7,008 nucleotides of DNA from an uncultured Ruminococcus sp. (GTDB lineage: Bacteria; Bacillota; Clostridia; Oscillospirales; Ruminococcaceae): assembly GCA_902772615.1 (NCBI GenBank), contig CACYBC010000001.1, positions 1 through 7,008 on the forward strand, in the 5' to 3' direction. Of the stretch, positions 1 through 5,469 are shown piece by piece. A program made the translations under genes and the position numbers. The first letter of the stretch is position 1. Each line of letters begins with the position of its first letter. Under the pieces are notes generated by a model, which was given only the letters and a program-made list of their open reading frames with translations, did no database searches and had not been told where the DNA came from.

Positions 1-243
1 CCGGTCTCTCTGGAAGTACTCAACGTCGCTGCCCATATCAAAAACTCGGCAATAGTCTCACCGCACCTTCATTTCAATCTCACATATCTCTTTGAAGCGG
101 ATCCTTCCCTTCCCCTCAAGATCAAACAGGACGAGAACTCGGCAGTGGGATGGAGGACCGAAGCGCAGATAACGGCAGAGACAGAAGAAGCACAGATCAT
201 CCCCATATACAGAAAACTCCTTTCCATTATGAAACATCACTGA
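1..243 (+). CDS. NUDIX hydrolase, C-terminal part (5' end outside window)
   Basis: This frame is open from the first base and ends at TGA 241-243, giving 80 residues of a C-terminus. The sequence reads PVSLEVLNVAAHIKNS, then SPHLHFNLTYLFEAD, then KIKQDENSAVGW. That is the usual order after the NUDIX box in hydrolases of the HxHxNxT type: a beta-strand with HLHFNLTYLF, a short loop, then a DEN(S)xxxxW strand and a closing helix (PIYRKLLSIM). NUDIX enzymes hydrolyse nucleoside diphosphates linked to another group; the substrate cannot be told from this fragment. The diagnostic box (GX5EX7REUXEEXGU) would lie upstream of the window and is not seen, so the family call rests on C-terminal resemblance. 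The stop is 19 nt before the next start, on the same strand, so the two genes are probably co-transcribed. Confidence 0.7.
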   Translation, partial: PVSLEVLNVAAHIKNSAIVSPHLHFNLTYLFEADPSLPLKIKQDENSAVGWRTEAQITAETEEAQIIPIYRKLLSIMKHH

Positions 244-250
244 TCAAAAA

Positions 251-254
251 GGAG
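251..254 (+). promoter_or_regulatory. Ribosome binding site of the pyrophosphatase gene
   Basis: GGAG within AAAAAGGAGA lies 8 nt before ATG 263 and supports that start. It sits in the 19-nt gap after the NUDIX gene, with no room for a normal promoter, which favours co-transcription. Confidence 0.75.
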
Positions 255-262
255 ACCGACAG

Positions 263-1561
263 ATGGATAAGATCTACATAACCGGCCACAGGAATCCTGA
301 TCTGGACAGCGTTTGCAGTGCTGCCGCATATGCTGTGCTCAAGAATACGACCGATCCGGACAACAGCTATATCCCGGTGCGTCCCGGTCATCTGAGCGAG
401 AGCGCAAAACGGATACTCAGTTCCCTTGACATCACTCCGCCTCCGTACAAACGCGACATTTATCCGAAAGTCAGCGACGTCATGCTCACGCATTCCGCCA
501 AAGTGGATGTGTCCGGTTCCCTGAATGACCTCGCCGATTCCTACAACATACACAACCCCTCCGCAACTCCCGTATTCGACGGGGATACGTTTGCCGGGCT
601 CATAACGGTCGACGACATAGCCTCCTGGATGCTGCTGCACCTGTCAGAAGAGGATACCATCTCAAGGATCCCCTCGATCAGAGAGCTTATGAGGGATCAG
701 GCTGAGCCTTTCAGTACGGATGATCTCTTCGAGGACGCCAAATCGGTCTTCTACTCCTCCTCCAAGCGCGGCATCGCCGTCTTCGACGATGACGGATATG
801 CGGGGTATGTTACGAGAAGATGTTTCCTGAACACTCCGCGGCACAAAGTCATCCTTGTCGACCACAATGAACCGGGTCAGAGCATACGCGGCATAGAGAC
901 AGCGTCTGTGGTGGAGATAATAGACCACCATCGTCTGGACGCTGTTCGAACGGATCTTCCCATTTTCATAGACGCCGAACCTCTCGGAAGCACATGCACC
1001 ATCGTATACCAGCTTTTCCGCCGCAGCGGTGTTGAACCGGATCCGCAGACCGCGAAGATCCTCCTTACGGGCATCATAGCCGACACGCTGATCCTGAAGA
1101 GCCCCACGACGACTGACACGGATGTCAGGGCTGCAGCGGCGCTGTCAACCATATGCAGAGTCGACACGGAGCAATTCGGACTCTCCATGTTCAGCAACAC
1201 GGAAGGACTGAAGACCAGAGATCCTCTGACGGCAGTCACTTCCGACTTCAAGACCTACAATGAGAAAGGCGTCAAAGTCGGCATCGGGCAGTGTGAGGTA
1301 ACGACTCTGAACGATCTCAGTGAATACAGCAGCGCCTATCTGGATGCTCTTGAGGAAGTCCGTGTCAGAAACGGTCTCGACTGGGCTGTTCTCATGATAA
1401 CGAACGTTCTGAATGAGCACAGCGTGCTTCTGTGCACCGATTACAAGGCGAACAAAAAACTTTCATACAGCCACATCAACGCTCTCATCTTTGATATGCC
1501 CGGTATCCTGAGCCGCAAGAAACAGCTCCTTCCGGAGATCCTGTTCGCGATAGGTTCGTGA
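263..1561 (+). CDS. Manganese-dependent inorganic pyrophosphatase with CBS domain pair (family II CBS-PPase)
   Basis: Family II pyrophosphatase, hydrolysing pyrophosphate to two phosphates in the cytoplasm with Mn or Co and Mg. The 432-residue protein shows the DHH-phosphoesterase signature: GHRNPDLDS at 8-16 (metal ligands H9, D13, D15), DHNE 200-203, DHH 221-223, and D274 in IIADTLILKSPTTT. The DHHA2 domain follows, with the substrate-binding SRKKQ motif at 417-421. Between the first strand block and DHNE lie two CBS motifs, about 69-127 and 138-190. In this family they bind adenine nucleotides and tune activity, AMP/ADP usually inhibiting and ATP activating. No DRTGG domain of about 120 residues lies between the CBS motifs, so this is the short CBS-only architecture. 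All catalytic positions expected for the family look intact, so an active enzyme is likely. ATG 263 has a good ribosome binding site. Confidence 0.93.
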   Translation: MDKIYITGHRNPDLDSVCSAAAYAVLKNTTDPDNSYIPVRPGHLSESAKRILSSLDITPPPYKRDIYPKVSDVMLTHSAKVDVSGSLNDLADSYNIHNPSATPVFDGDTFAGLITVDDIASWMLLHLSEEDTISRIPSIRELMRDQAEPFSTDDLFEDAKSVFYSSSKRGIAVFDDDGYAGYVTRRCFLNTPRHKVILVDHNEPGQSIRGIETASVVEIIDHHRLDAVRTDLPIFIDAEPLGSTCTIVYQLFRRSGVEPDPQTAKILLTGIIADTLILKSPTTTDTDVRAAAALSTICRVDTEQFGLSMFSNTEGLKTRDPLTAVTSDFKTYNEKGVKVGIGQCEVTTLNDLSEYSSAYLDALEEVRVRNGLDWAVLMITNVLNEHSVLLCTDYKANKKLSYSHINALIFDMPGILSRKKQLLPEILFAIGS

Positions 1562-1582
1562 CTGTTGAGTCAGTTATGTGTC

Positions 1583-1588
1583 AGGGAG
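1583..1588 (+). promoter_or_regulatory. Ribosome binding site that decides the start of the M20 gene
   Basis: AGGGAG lies 6 nt upstream of ATG 1595. The frame also opens at TTG 1565, but that codon has no Shine-Dalgarno match and begins only 3 nt after the previous stop, so ATG 1595 is preferred. Confidence 0.75.
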
Positions 1589-1594
1589 TTTGTG

Positions 1595-2878
1595 ATGGAT
1601 CAAAAGATACTTGAATACATAGAAGCACACAGGGAAGAGATGGTCTCCACCCTGATGTCGCTAATTGAATGCCCCTGTCCTGACACGGGTGATACGCCTG
1701 CCCAGGAGATCGTCGACAGAGAACTGACCTCAATGGGATTCGAGACGGAATCTTTCATGGGAAGTGAGGATCTGGTCGGCACTCTGCCAGATTACTGTCC
1801 TCCGGGCGTGACCTACGGAGACGCAGCATATAATGTCGCCGGGCGTCTCAGGGGAAAAGGCACTTCCCCCTCACTCATGCTGTTCGCTCATATCGATACC
1901 GAAACCGCAGACTGCTGGGGCTCATTTGAAGAGCCTTTTCTGGCTGAGCGCAGAGATGGCAGGATCTATGGTCTTGGCGCCGCCGATGACAAGGGCGGAG
2001 TCGCCATGATGCTGGAAGCTGTCAGGACATTCCTGCATTTCACGGAAGAACCGGAATATGACCTGACTGTCATGTCGATCCTCGGTAAGCACGGTGGCGC
2101 TTTCGGCACGCTCAGTGCTCTGGCAAAAGGCTACACCGGCGAGAATTCCATATACCTGCATCCGGCCGAGACCGGACACGGCTTCGCGGAGATCAAGAAC
2201 ATTTCTCTGGGAGTCCTGGATCTGGATCTTTCTGTCACCGGTGAGCCGGGGATTATGCATGATGACCTTTCGGAAGGTATCAGCGCTAACCTCATCCTCG
2301 CTCAGGCGGTACTCTGGCTTGAAGAATACGACAGACTCATGAGAGAGAAGAACAGGTTCGGTTTCGGATCATTTGCCGGACAGCCTTCATACTCCCTCAA
2401 CCCCGGTTCTCTCAGATCCGACTACGGGTATGGCGGCATAGCCCTGCATGCCGAATGCAGCCTGAGATGCAGATTCTTCTCCCCCATGACTCTCGATTCC
2501 GTTTTCGCGGATATCAGCAGCTATCTGTCGGAAAAAATGAAATCAGCCGGATGGACGGACAGATGGACACTGCGGCAGGGCTCATTCAGAGCAACTCCTG
2601 TCATGGTGGAAAACGATCATCCGTTCGTTAAACTGATCGAGAAAAATATAACCGAGATCACCGGGCAGACGGACTTCATCCATCAGTATCACGGAGGCAG
2701 TGACATAAGACTGCCTATGCTCTGCGGAAACAGCCGATGCATCGGCATCGGTCCCTCCTGCACCCTTCCGGAAAAGGGAAGCGGCATGAAGGAATGGATA
2801 GACGAGGAGGACTACATAAACGGCATTAAGATCCTGACCGGGATCCTTCTCACTTACTCCGAATCATTCAGGAACTGA
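1595..2878 (+). CDS. M20-family metallohydrolase homologue (peptidase/deacylase-like) with altered catalytic residues
   Basis: The 427-residue protein has the M20 layout (carboxypeptidase G2, ArgE, DapE). A catalytic half carries the first metal motif FAHIDTE (H99, D101) and GLGAADDKGG (D131). A lid-type domain follows at about 205-325, with the conserved His in GIMHDD (H222), and then a return to the catalytic half. Length is normal. At the position where the family has the catalytic and bridging Glu-Glu pair (DEExxGxGT), this protein reads LGKHGGAFGT, placing K165 and H166 there. The final metal-ligand His, usually four residues before Glu in the closing HxxxE motif, appears to be Ser396. 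YLHPAETG (187-194) replaces the usual EPT-like segment. It may be a divergent subfamily with its own ligand set (H166, H189, E192, H363 or H366 are candidates) or an inactive paralogue. No signal peptide is seen, so it is probably cytoplasmic. It lies 33 nt after the pyrophosphatase, probably in the same operon. The substrate is unknown. Confidence 0.85.
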   Translation: MDQKILEYIEAHREEMVSTLMSLIECPCPDTGDTPAQEIVDRELTSMGFETESFMGSEDLVGTLPDYCPPGVTYGDAAYNVAGRLRGKGTSPSLMLFAHIDTETADCWGSFEEPFLAERRDGRIYGLGAADDKGGVAMMLEAVRTFLHFTEEPEYDLTVMSILGKHGGAFGTLSALAKGYTGENSIYLHPAETGHGFAEIKNISLGVLDLDLSVTGEPGIMHDDLSEGISANLILAQAVLWLEEYDRLMREKNRFGFGSFAGQPSYSLNPGSLRSDYGYGGIALHAECSLRCRFFSPMTLDSVFADISSYLSEKMKSAGWTDRWTLRQGSFRATPVMVENDHPFVKLIEKNITEITGQTDFIHQYHGGSDIRLPMLCGNSRCIGIGPSCTLPEKGSGMKEWIDEEDYINGIKILTGILLTYSESFRN

Positions 2879-2909
2879 AAAGAGCCTCACAGTGATGTGA
2901 GGCTCTTTT
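2878..2909. terminator. Bidirectional intrinsic terminator
   Basis: A perfect inverted repeat pairs AGAGCCTCAC (2881-2890) with GTGAGGCTCT (2897-2906), extendable to 13 bp by the flanking AAA/TTT. The central AGTGAT can close one more A-T pair to leave a GTGA tetraloop. A T run follows on the plus strand (2905-2910) and a matching T run occurs on the minus strand (complement of 2877-2880). It sits between the converging M20 and lipase-like genes and should end transcription from both. Confidence 0.92.
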
Positions 2910-2915
2910 TGCATG

Positions 2916-4013
2916 TCAGTCAAGCGAGCTGATCTTTCCAAGGAGTTCAAGATAGAATGGTCTTATCCTCGACCTTTTGAGAAGTCCGCCCTGCAGGTAC
3001 ATATGGTCTCCGAACACCGTCGGCATCACGTTCCAGCAGCCTCTGACAGGTCCGGACTGTGTCCTGTCAGCGACCGGTGCCCCCATCGGAGCCATGGCTG
3101 AGACTGTATTTACCAGCCCGTCGTTCTCTCTCCAGCTGTCATCGATCGTAAACCCTCCCGCTGTCTGTCCTGTGTACGCACCCATCAGCGCTGATGTTCT
3201 TCTGTACAGACGTTCCATGACGGATCTCACCGGTCTGTGCGTCCCATCAGACTGCAGCTTGGTAGCGCTGCACGGCACAGCGAAGTAATATGTTCCCTCA
3301 AGTGTCGATATCCTTCTGTTCAGCTCCATTGCATTGTCGATGAACATGTCATAGGCGGCATAATCCGAATCAATCCTTCCGTCTCTGGGCGCCGCTCTCC
3401 TTGAACTGAAGACCCTTGCTACTCTCTGATCCGCTTTTGGGACCGGCACGGAAGCCGTGTCAAAACTGCTGTCCCTGAAAAGATCGTATGCAGTGGTGCC
3501 GTTGGTCGGCGCGGCCAGGGTGACGACAGAATGTATCTTATCCGCATTCCCTCCGATGAACAGCGCCGAGATGTCGTCAGTACCGGCATATTCCCTCTCT
3601 TCCCGAGAACCGTTTGCAAACAGTTCCGAGAAAAGTCTCACCGTTGCCCCACCGAATGAGTGCCCAAGCAGCACTATCCTGCTGTCACTGCTGAGATCCG
3701 GGATCAGCGGTCTGTCTGTAAAGTCAGGGCCGTATCTTGAGTGTCCGCATCTGGTGCTGTGTTCCCTGCCGTAGTCAGTGAGAGTCCCTGTTATCTGGGC
3801 ATAAAGTTCGCACGCCCGGTCCCAGGCACTGCCCTCCGGAGCCACAGATGCCGCATAGCTTCTGAATCCCTTTCTGTTGAGATATCTGATCAGGTCTCCT
3901 CCCAGCATGCCCCAGTAGGAAAAGGTCTTGTATCTCTTTTCATAGCTTCCCAATCCTGAGAGCCCGTGCACGAAGACGAATCTCAGATCTCTGACTTTTC
4001 CGGTCCTGTCCAT
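2916..4013 (-). CDS. Lipase-like alpha/beta hydrolase (related to family I.5 lipases), no signal peptide
   Basis: The 365-residue alpha/beta hydrolase resembles thermostable Bacillus/Geobacillus lipases of family I.5, which cleave triacylglycerol or other esters. Visible landmarks in order: FVFVHGLSG (13-20, oxyanion HG), FSYWGMLGGDL, WDRACELYAQ (64-73), YGREHSTRCGHSRYG (81-95), nucleophile motif GHSFGG (S119), ENDGLVNTVS (D298) and DH (H337). S119, D298 and H337 are the inferred triad. The four zinc ligands that define the family I.5 extra domain (Asp, His, His, Asp) match D65, H85, H91 and D222 (AAYDMF). The calcium site after the catalytic His is not kept: the canonical HLExxxxDP reads HMYLQGGLL. 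Known relatives are secreted, but here the protein starts right at the core. Upstream in frame there is no ATG/GTG/TTG before TGA at 4095-4097, so no signal peptide exists. The ribosome binding site is weak (AAGG about 18 nt upstream). A cytoplasmic esterase is likely; the substrate is unknown. Confidence 0.88.
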   Translation of the reverse strand: MDRTGKVRDLRFVFVHGLSGLGSYEKRYKTFSYWGMLGGDLIRYLNRKGFRSYAASVAPEGSAWDRACELYAQITGTLTDYGREHSTRCGHSRYGPDFTDRPLIPDLSSDSRIVLLGHSFGGATVRLFSELFANGSREEREYAGTDDISALFIGGNADKIHSVVTLAAPTNGTTAYDLFRDSSFDTASVPVPKADQRVARVFSSRRAAPRDGRIDSDYAAYDMFIDNAMELNRRISTLEGTYYFAVPCSATKLQSDGTHRPVRSVMERLYRRTSALMGAYTGQTAGGFTIDDSWRENDGLVNTVSAMAPMGAPVADRTQSGPVRGCWNVMPTVFGDHMYLQGGLLKRSRIRPFYLELLGKISSLD

Positions 4014-4058
4014 CTTTATCGTTCTTTCTGCCTTACCACAGTTCTGCCTGAATACAAA

Positions 4059-4093
4059 AGCCGTCGGGGTATCAGATCTGCACCCCGGCGGCT
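4059..4093 (-). terminator. Probable terminator after the cyclase gene
   Basis: On the minus strand, AGCCGCCGGGGT pairs with ACCCCGACGGCT through 12 positions (one C-A mismatch) around an 11-nt loop and is followed by TTTTGTATT. It lies about 46 nt beyond the stop of the cyclase gene and 46 nt before the lipase start, so it should end or attenuate cyclase transcription. The T tract is short, so read-through into the lipase gene is possible. A perfect TTGACA hexamer (4093-4098, minus) abuts the hairpin, but no good -10 box follows it at a normal distance. Confidence 0.65.
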
Positions 4094-4139
4094 GTCAATT
4101 TATCTGATGTATTTTATGCTCCGATCACCTGCGGAGAGA

Positions 4140-4892
4140 TCATTCGCAGATCGCCCACATCCTTACGGGAAGTCCGGTTGCTCCTTCGAAATTGGGCCAG
4201 GCCACGAACGCCACCGCACCGGCTGCCGGGACCTGATCGAGGTTGCACATCACTTCGACCTGCAGTTTTCCCTGCTGCAGCACATAGCGCTCGCATGCAA
4301 GATCCCCCGCTTTTGCAGTCTCGACGGAAGCATCGGTATCCAGCGCCTCATGACCGTTAGCTGCAGCATTCCTGAATTCGTAGATATACTTGAGAGCGTC
4401 GAGAGACCATCCGGGGAAATTCTCGCTGCCGTCTTCCGCTATACCCGACAGTGCATCCATGTCCGGCCAGTTCTTTGACCAGTCGGTACGAATCGCCACG
4501 AAAGCGCCGTCCGGGATGTCGCCGTATTTTGCTTCATATTCCTTGATGTCATCCGGTGTCACGACATAGGTCGGGCACTCTTTCACCTTTTCCGATACGT
4601 CGACCACGCAGAGCGGGAACACTCCGTCCTTCACTCCGAATGACTCTGACAGCGGAGCATCCTTAATGAAGTGACCTGGGAAATCGATGTGTGTTCCGAA
4701 CTGCCCTGGGAACTTGAATGTCTGGATTAGACACTCCAGCATTGGGTTGCCCCAGTCGAAAACAGTCTTGCTGAGTTCGACGGAACCTTCCGGTATACCG
4801 CTCCAATAGGGGCTGTCATTATTCATTCTGTGAGTGAGGTCCACCCACTTCATCTTCTTTGCTTCCTTAAGCGCTTCCCAAAGCTTGTACAT
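4140..4892 (-). CDS. Cyclase-family metal-dependent hydrolase (kynurenine formamidase-like)
   Basis: The 250-residue protein belongs to the cyclase/KynB superfamily, whose members hydrolyse amide or lactam bonds (N-formylkynurenine, isatin and others) with Zn or Mn. Seen: WVDLTHRMNNDSPYW (16-30, the usual N-terminal DLTH-type strand), the core motif GQFGTHIDFPGHF (63-75), HEALDTD (181-187), and the closing block with E213, NLDQVPAAG (217-225) and GLPVRMWAI (240-248). The superfamily motif is HxGTHxDxPxH. Here H68, D70 and H74 are kept, but the first His is Gln64. The substrate cannot be named from sequence, and no kynurenine-pathway gene is nearby. Start: ATG 4890-4892 has AAAAGGAG 9 nt upstream. 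An in-frame ATG at 4937 lies inside the predicted -10 box and cannot be the start of that transcript. The gene has its own promoter and an operator-like palindrome and is probably monocistronic. Confidence 0.87.
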   Translation of the reverse strand: MYKLWEALKEAKKMKWVDLTHRMNNDSPYWSGIPEGSVELSKTVFDWGNPMLECLIQTFKFPGQFGTHIDFPGHFIKDAPLSESFGVKDGVFPLCVVDVSEKVKECPTYVVTPDDIKEYEAKYGDIPDGAFVAIRTDWSKNWPDMDALSGIAEDGSENFPGWSLDALKYIYEFRNAAANGHEALDTDASVETAKAGDLACERYVLQQGKLQVEVMCNLDQVPAAGAVAFVAWPNFEGATGLPVRMWAICE

Positions 4893-4901
4893 CCTGTTTA
4901 T

Positions 4902-4909
4902 CTCCTTTT
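4902..4909 (-). promoter_or_regulatory. Ribosome binding site that decides the start of the cyclase gene
   Basis: AAAAGGAG on the minus strand lies 9 nt upstream of ATG 4892. It favours this start over the upstream in-frame ATG at 4937, which overlaps the promoter. Confidence 0.8.
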
Positions 4910-4922
4910 CACGGTTTAAAGC

Positions 4923-4938
4923 ATTGCTGTACAGCAAT
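4923..4938. promoter_or_regulatory. Candidate operator: 16-bp perfect palindrome over the cyclase start point
   Basis: ATTGCTGTACAGCAAT is a perfect 16-bp palindrome. Its centre (4930/4931) falls at the predicted transcription start, and its edge overlaps the -10 box of the minus-strand promoter. This is the position expected for a dimeric repressor that blocks RNA polymerase. The cognate regulator is not in the window, and the family cannot be named. Confidence 0.6.
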
Positions 4939-4965
4939 TATATACTACCCTTCCATGCAAAACAA
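4937..4965 (-). promoter_or_regulatory. Sigma70/SigA-type promoter of the cyclase gene
   Basis: Reading the minus strand: -35 TTGTTT (4960-4965), 17-nt spacer, perfect -10 TATAAT (4937-4942). Predicted start near 4930, leaving a leader of about 37 nt that contains the ribosome binding site. Confidence 0.75.
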
Positions 4966-5007
4966 CTGCCTTTTGTCCTGAATCTGGATGATTCGGCATG
5001 TATGTCT

Positions 5008-5289
5008 TCAGGACTGCAGCGCCTTTTCCAGTACTCCTCTGACAGATTCTCTTATTTCTTCGTATCCCTGAGACGGATCCGCTTCATAAACCTTGTTTCC
5101 GTCTATGTACATGCACGGAACATAGTAATAGTCATAATCCTTGACTATGTCCGGATTCTCCTCTTCGCAGATCCTTTCGAACTCAACAGCTCTGTAGGCT
5201 TCATTTTCTGCCATCAGCTCCTCAATGGCCCTGTTCGCATTTTTGCAGTACGGACATGTCTTAATATAGAAATAAGTTATCTTCTTCAT
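5008..5289 (-). CDS. Small thioredoxin/glutaredoxin-like protein (CPYC)
   Basis: The 93-residue single-domain protein has a thioredoxin fold. It starts with a beta-strand, MKKITYFYIKT, followed by the redox motif CPYC (C12-C15) at the head of a helix. The cis-proline segment YYVPCMYIDG (P58) follows, then a C-terminal helix. CPYC is the classical glutaredoxin dithiol motif, and the length fits a glutaredoxin- or NrdH-like disulphide reductase. The acidic middle and the PCMYIDG segment are unlike standard GrxA/NrdH, so the exact subfamily is left open. C59 sits directly after the cis-proline, close to the active site, and C41 is further away. The frame extends upstream to an ATG at 5409, but GGAGG 6 nt before ATG 5289 fixes the start. 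The cytoplasmic partner is unknown. The gene is divergent from the Cys-rich gene at 5470. Confidence 0.85.
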   Translation of the reverse strand: MKKITYFYIKTCPYCKNANRAIEELMAENEAYRAVEFERICEEENPDIVKDYDYYYVPCMYIDGNKVYEADPSQGYEEIRESVRGVLEKALQS

Positions 5290-5295
5290 TTTCCC

Positions 5296-5300
5296 CCTCC
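5296..5300 (-). promoter_or_regulatory. Ribosome binding site that decides the start of the thioredoxin-like gene
   Basis: GGAGG (within GGAGGGGG) on the minus strand lies 6 nt before ATG 5289. The upstream in-frame codons to 5409 precede this site, span the promoter and encode nothing thioredoxin-like, so they are excluded. Confidence 0.85.
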
Positions 5301-5331
5301 GAACGATATCGAACATGTTGTCTTTTAAACT

Positions 5332-5361
5332 ATTATTCATCATCGACATATGTCGAGTCAA
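5332..5361 (-). promoter_or_regulatory. Promoter of the thioredoxin-like gene
   Basis: Minus strand: -35 TTGACT (5356-5361), 18-nt spacer, -10 AATAAT (5332-5337). Predicted start near 5325, with a leader of about 36 nt to ATG 5289. Confidence 0.6.
5343..5356. promoter_or_regulatory. Candidate operator: 14-bp palindrome in the promoter spacer
   Basis: TCGACATATGTCGA is a perfect 14-bp palindrome. It begins at the last base of the -35 box and fills most of the spacer, a classic repressor site or a site for spacer-acting regulators. A redox- or metal-sensing regulator would fit the gene product, but nothing in the window shows that. Confidence 0.55.
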
Positions 5362-5469
5362 ACACTCACTTCTCTGCATCCATCTTATAAAAAATGTGCG
5401 CTGAGGCAATGCTGTTCTGTGCTATTATTTCTATACATAAAACTGTAATAAGAGGTATATGCAAATAAC

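Noticed and set aside
877..1420. Minus-strand open frames opposite the pyrophosphatase
   Set aside because: The plus-strand frame carries all catalytic motifs; the antisense frames are Ser/Arg-rich shadows without motifs or ribosome binding sites.
1565..1594. TTG start 30 nt upstream of the chosen M20 start
   Set aside because: No Shine-Dalgarno match precedes TTG 1565, and the AGGGAG at 1583-1588 is ideally placed for ATG 1595. The ten extra residues show no family resemblance.
3966..4478. 170-codon plus-strand frame antisense to the lipase start and cyclase gene
   Set aside because: It runs opposite two genes with clear family motifs, passes through the terminator hairpin, and its translation has no domain-like pattern.
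4893..4937. Upstream ATG of the cyclase frame (15 extra residues)
   Set aside because: The codon overlaps the TATAAT box and lies upstream of the predicted transcription start.
4978..4996. Short stem GAATC/GATTC after the thioredoxin-like gene as its terminator
   Set aside because: Only 5 bp, and no T run follows on the minus strand; it was not strong enough to annotate.
5290..5409. Longer form of the thioredoxin-like protein starting at 5409
   Set aside because: The extra 40 codons span the promoter, the palindrome and the ribosome binding site. They encode no recognisable extension of the fold.
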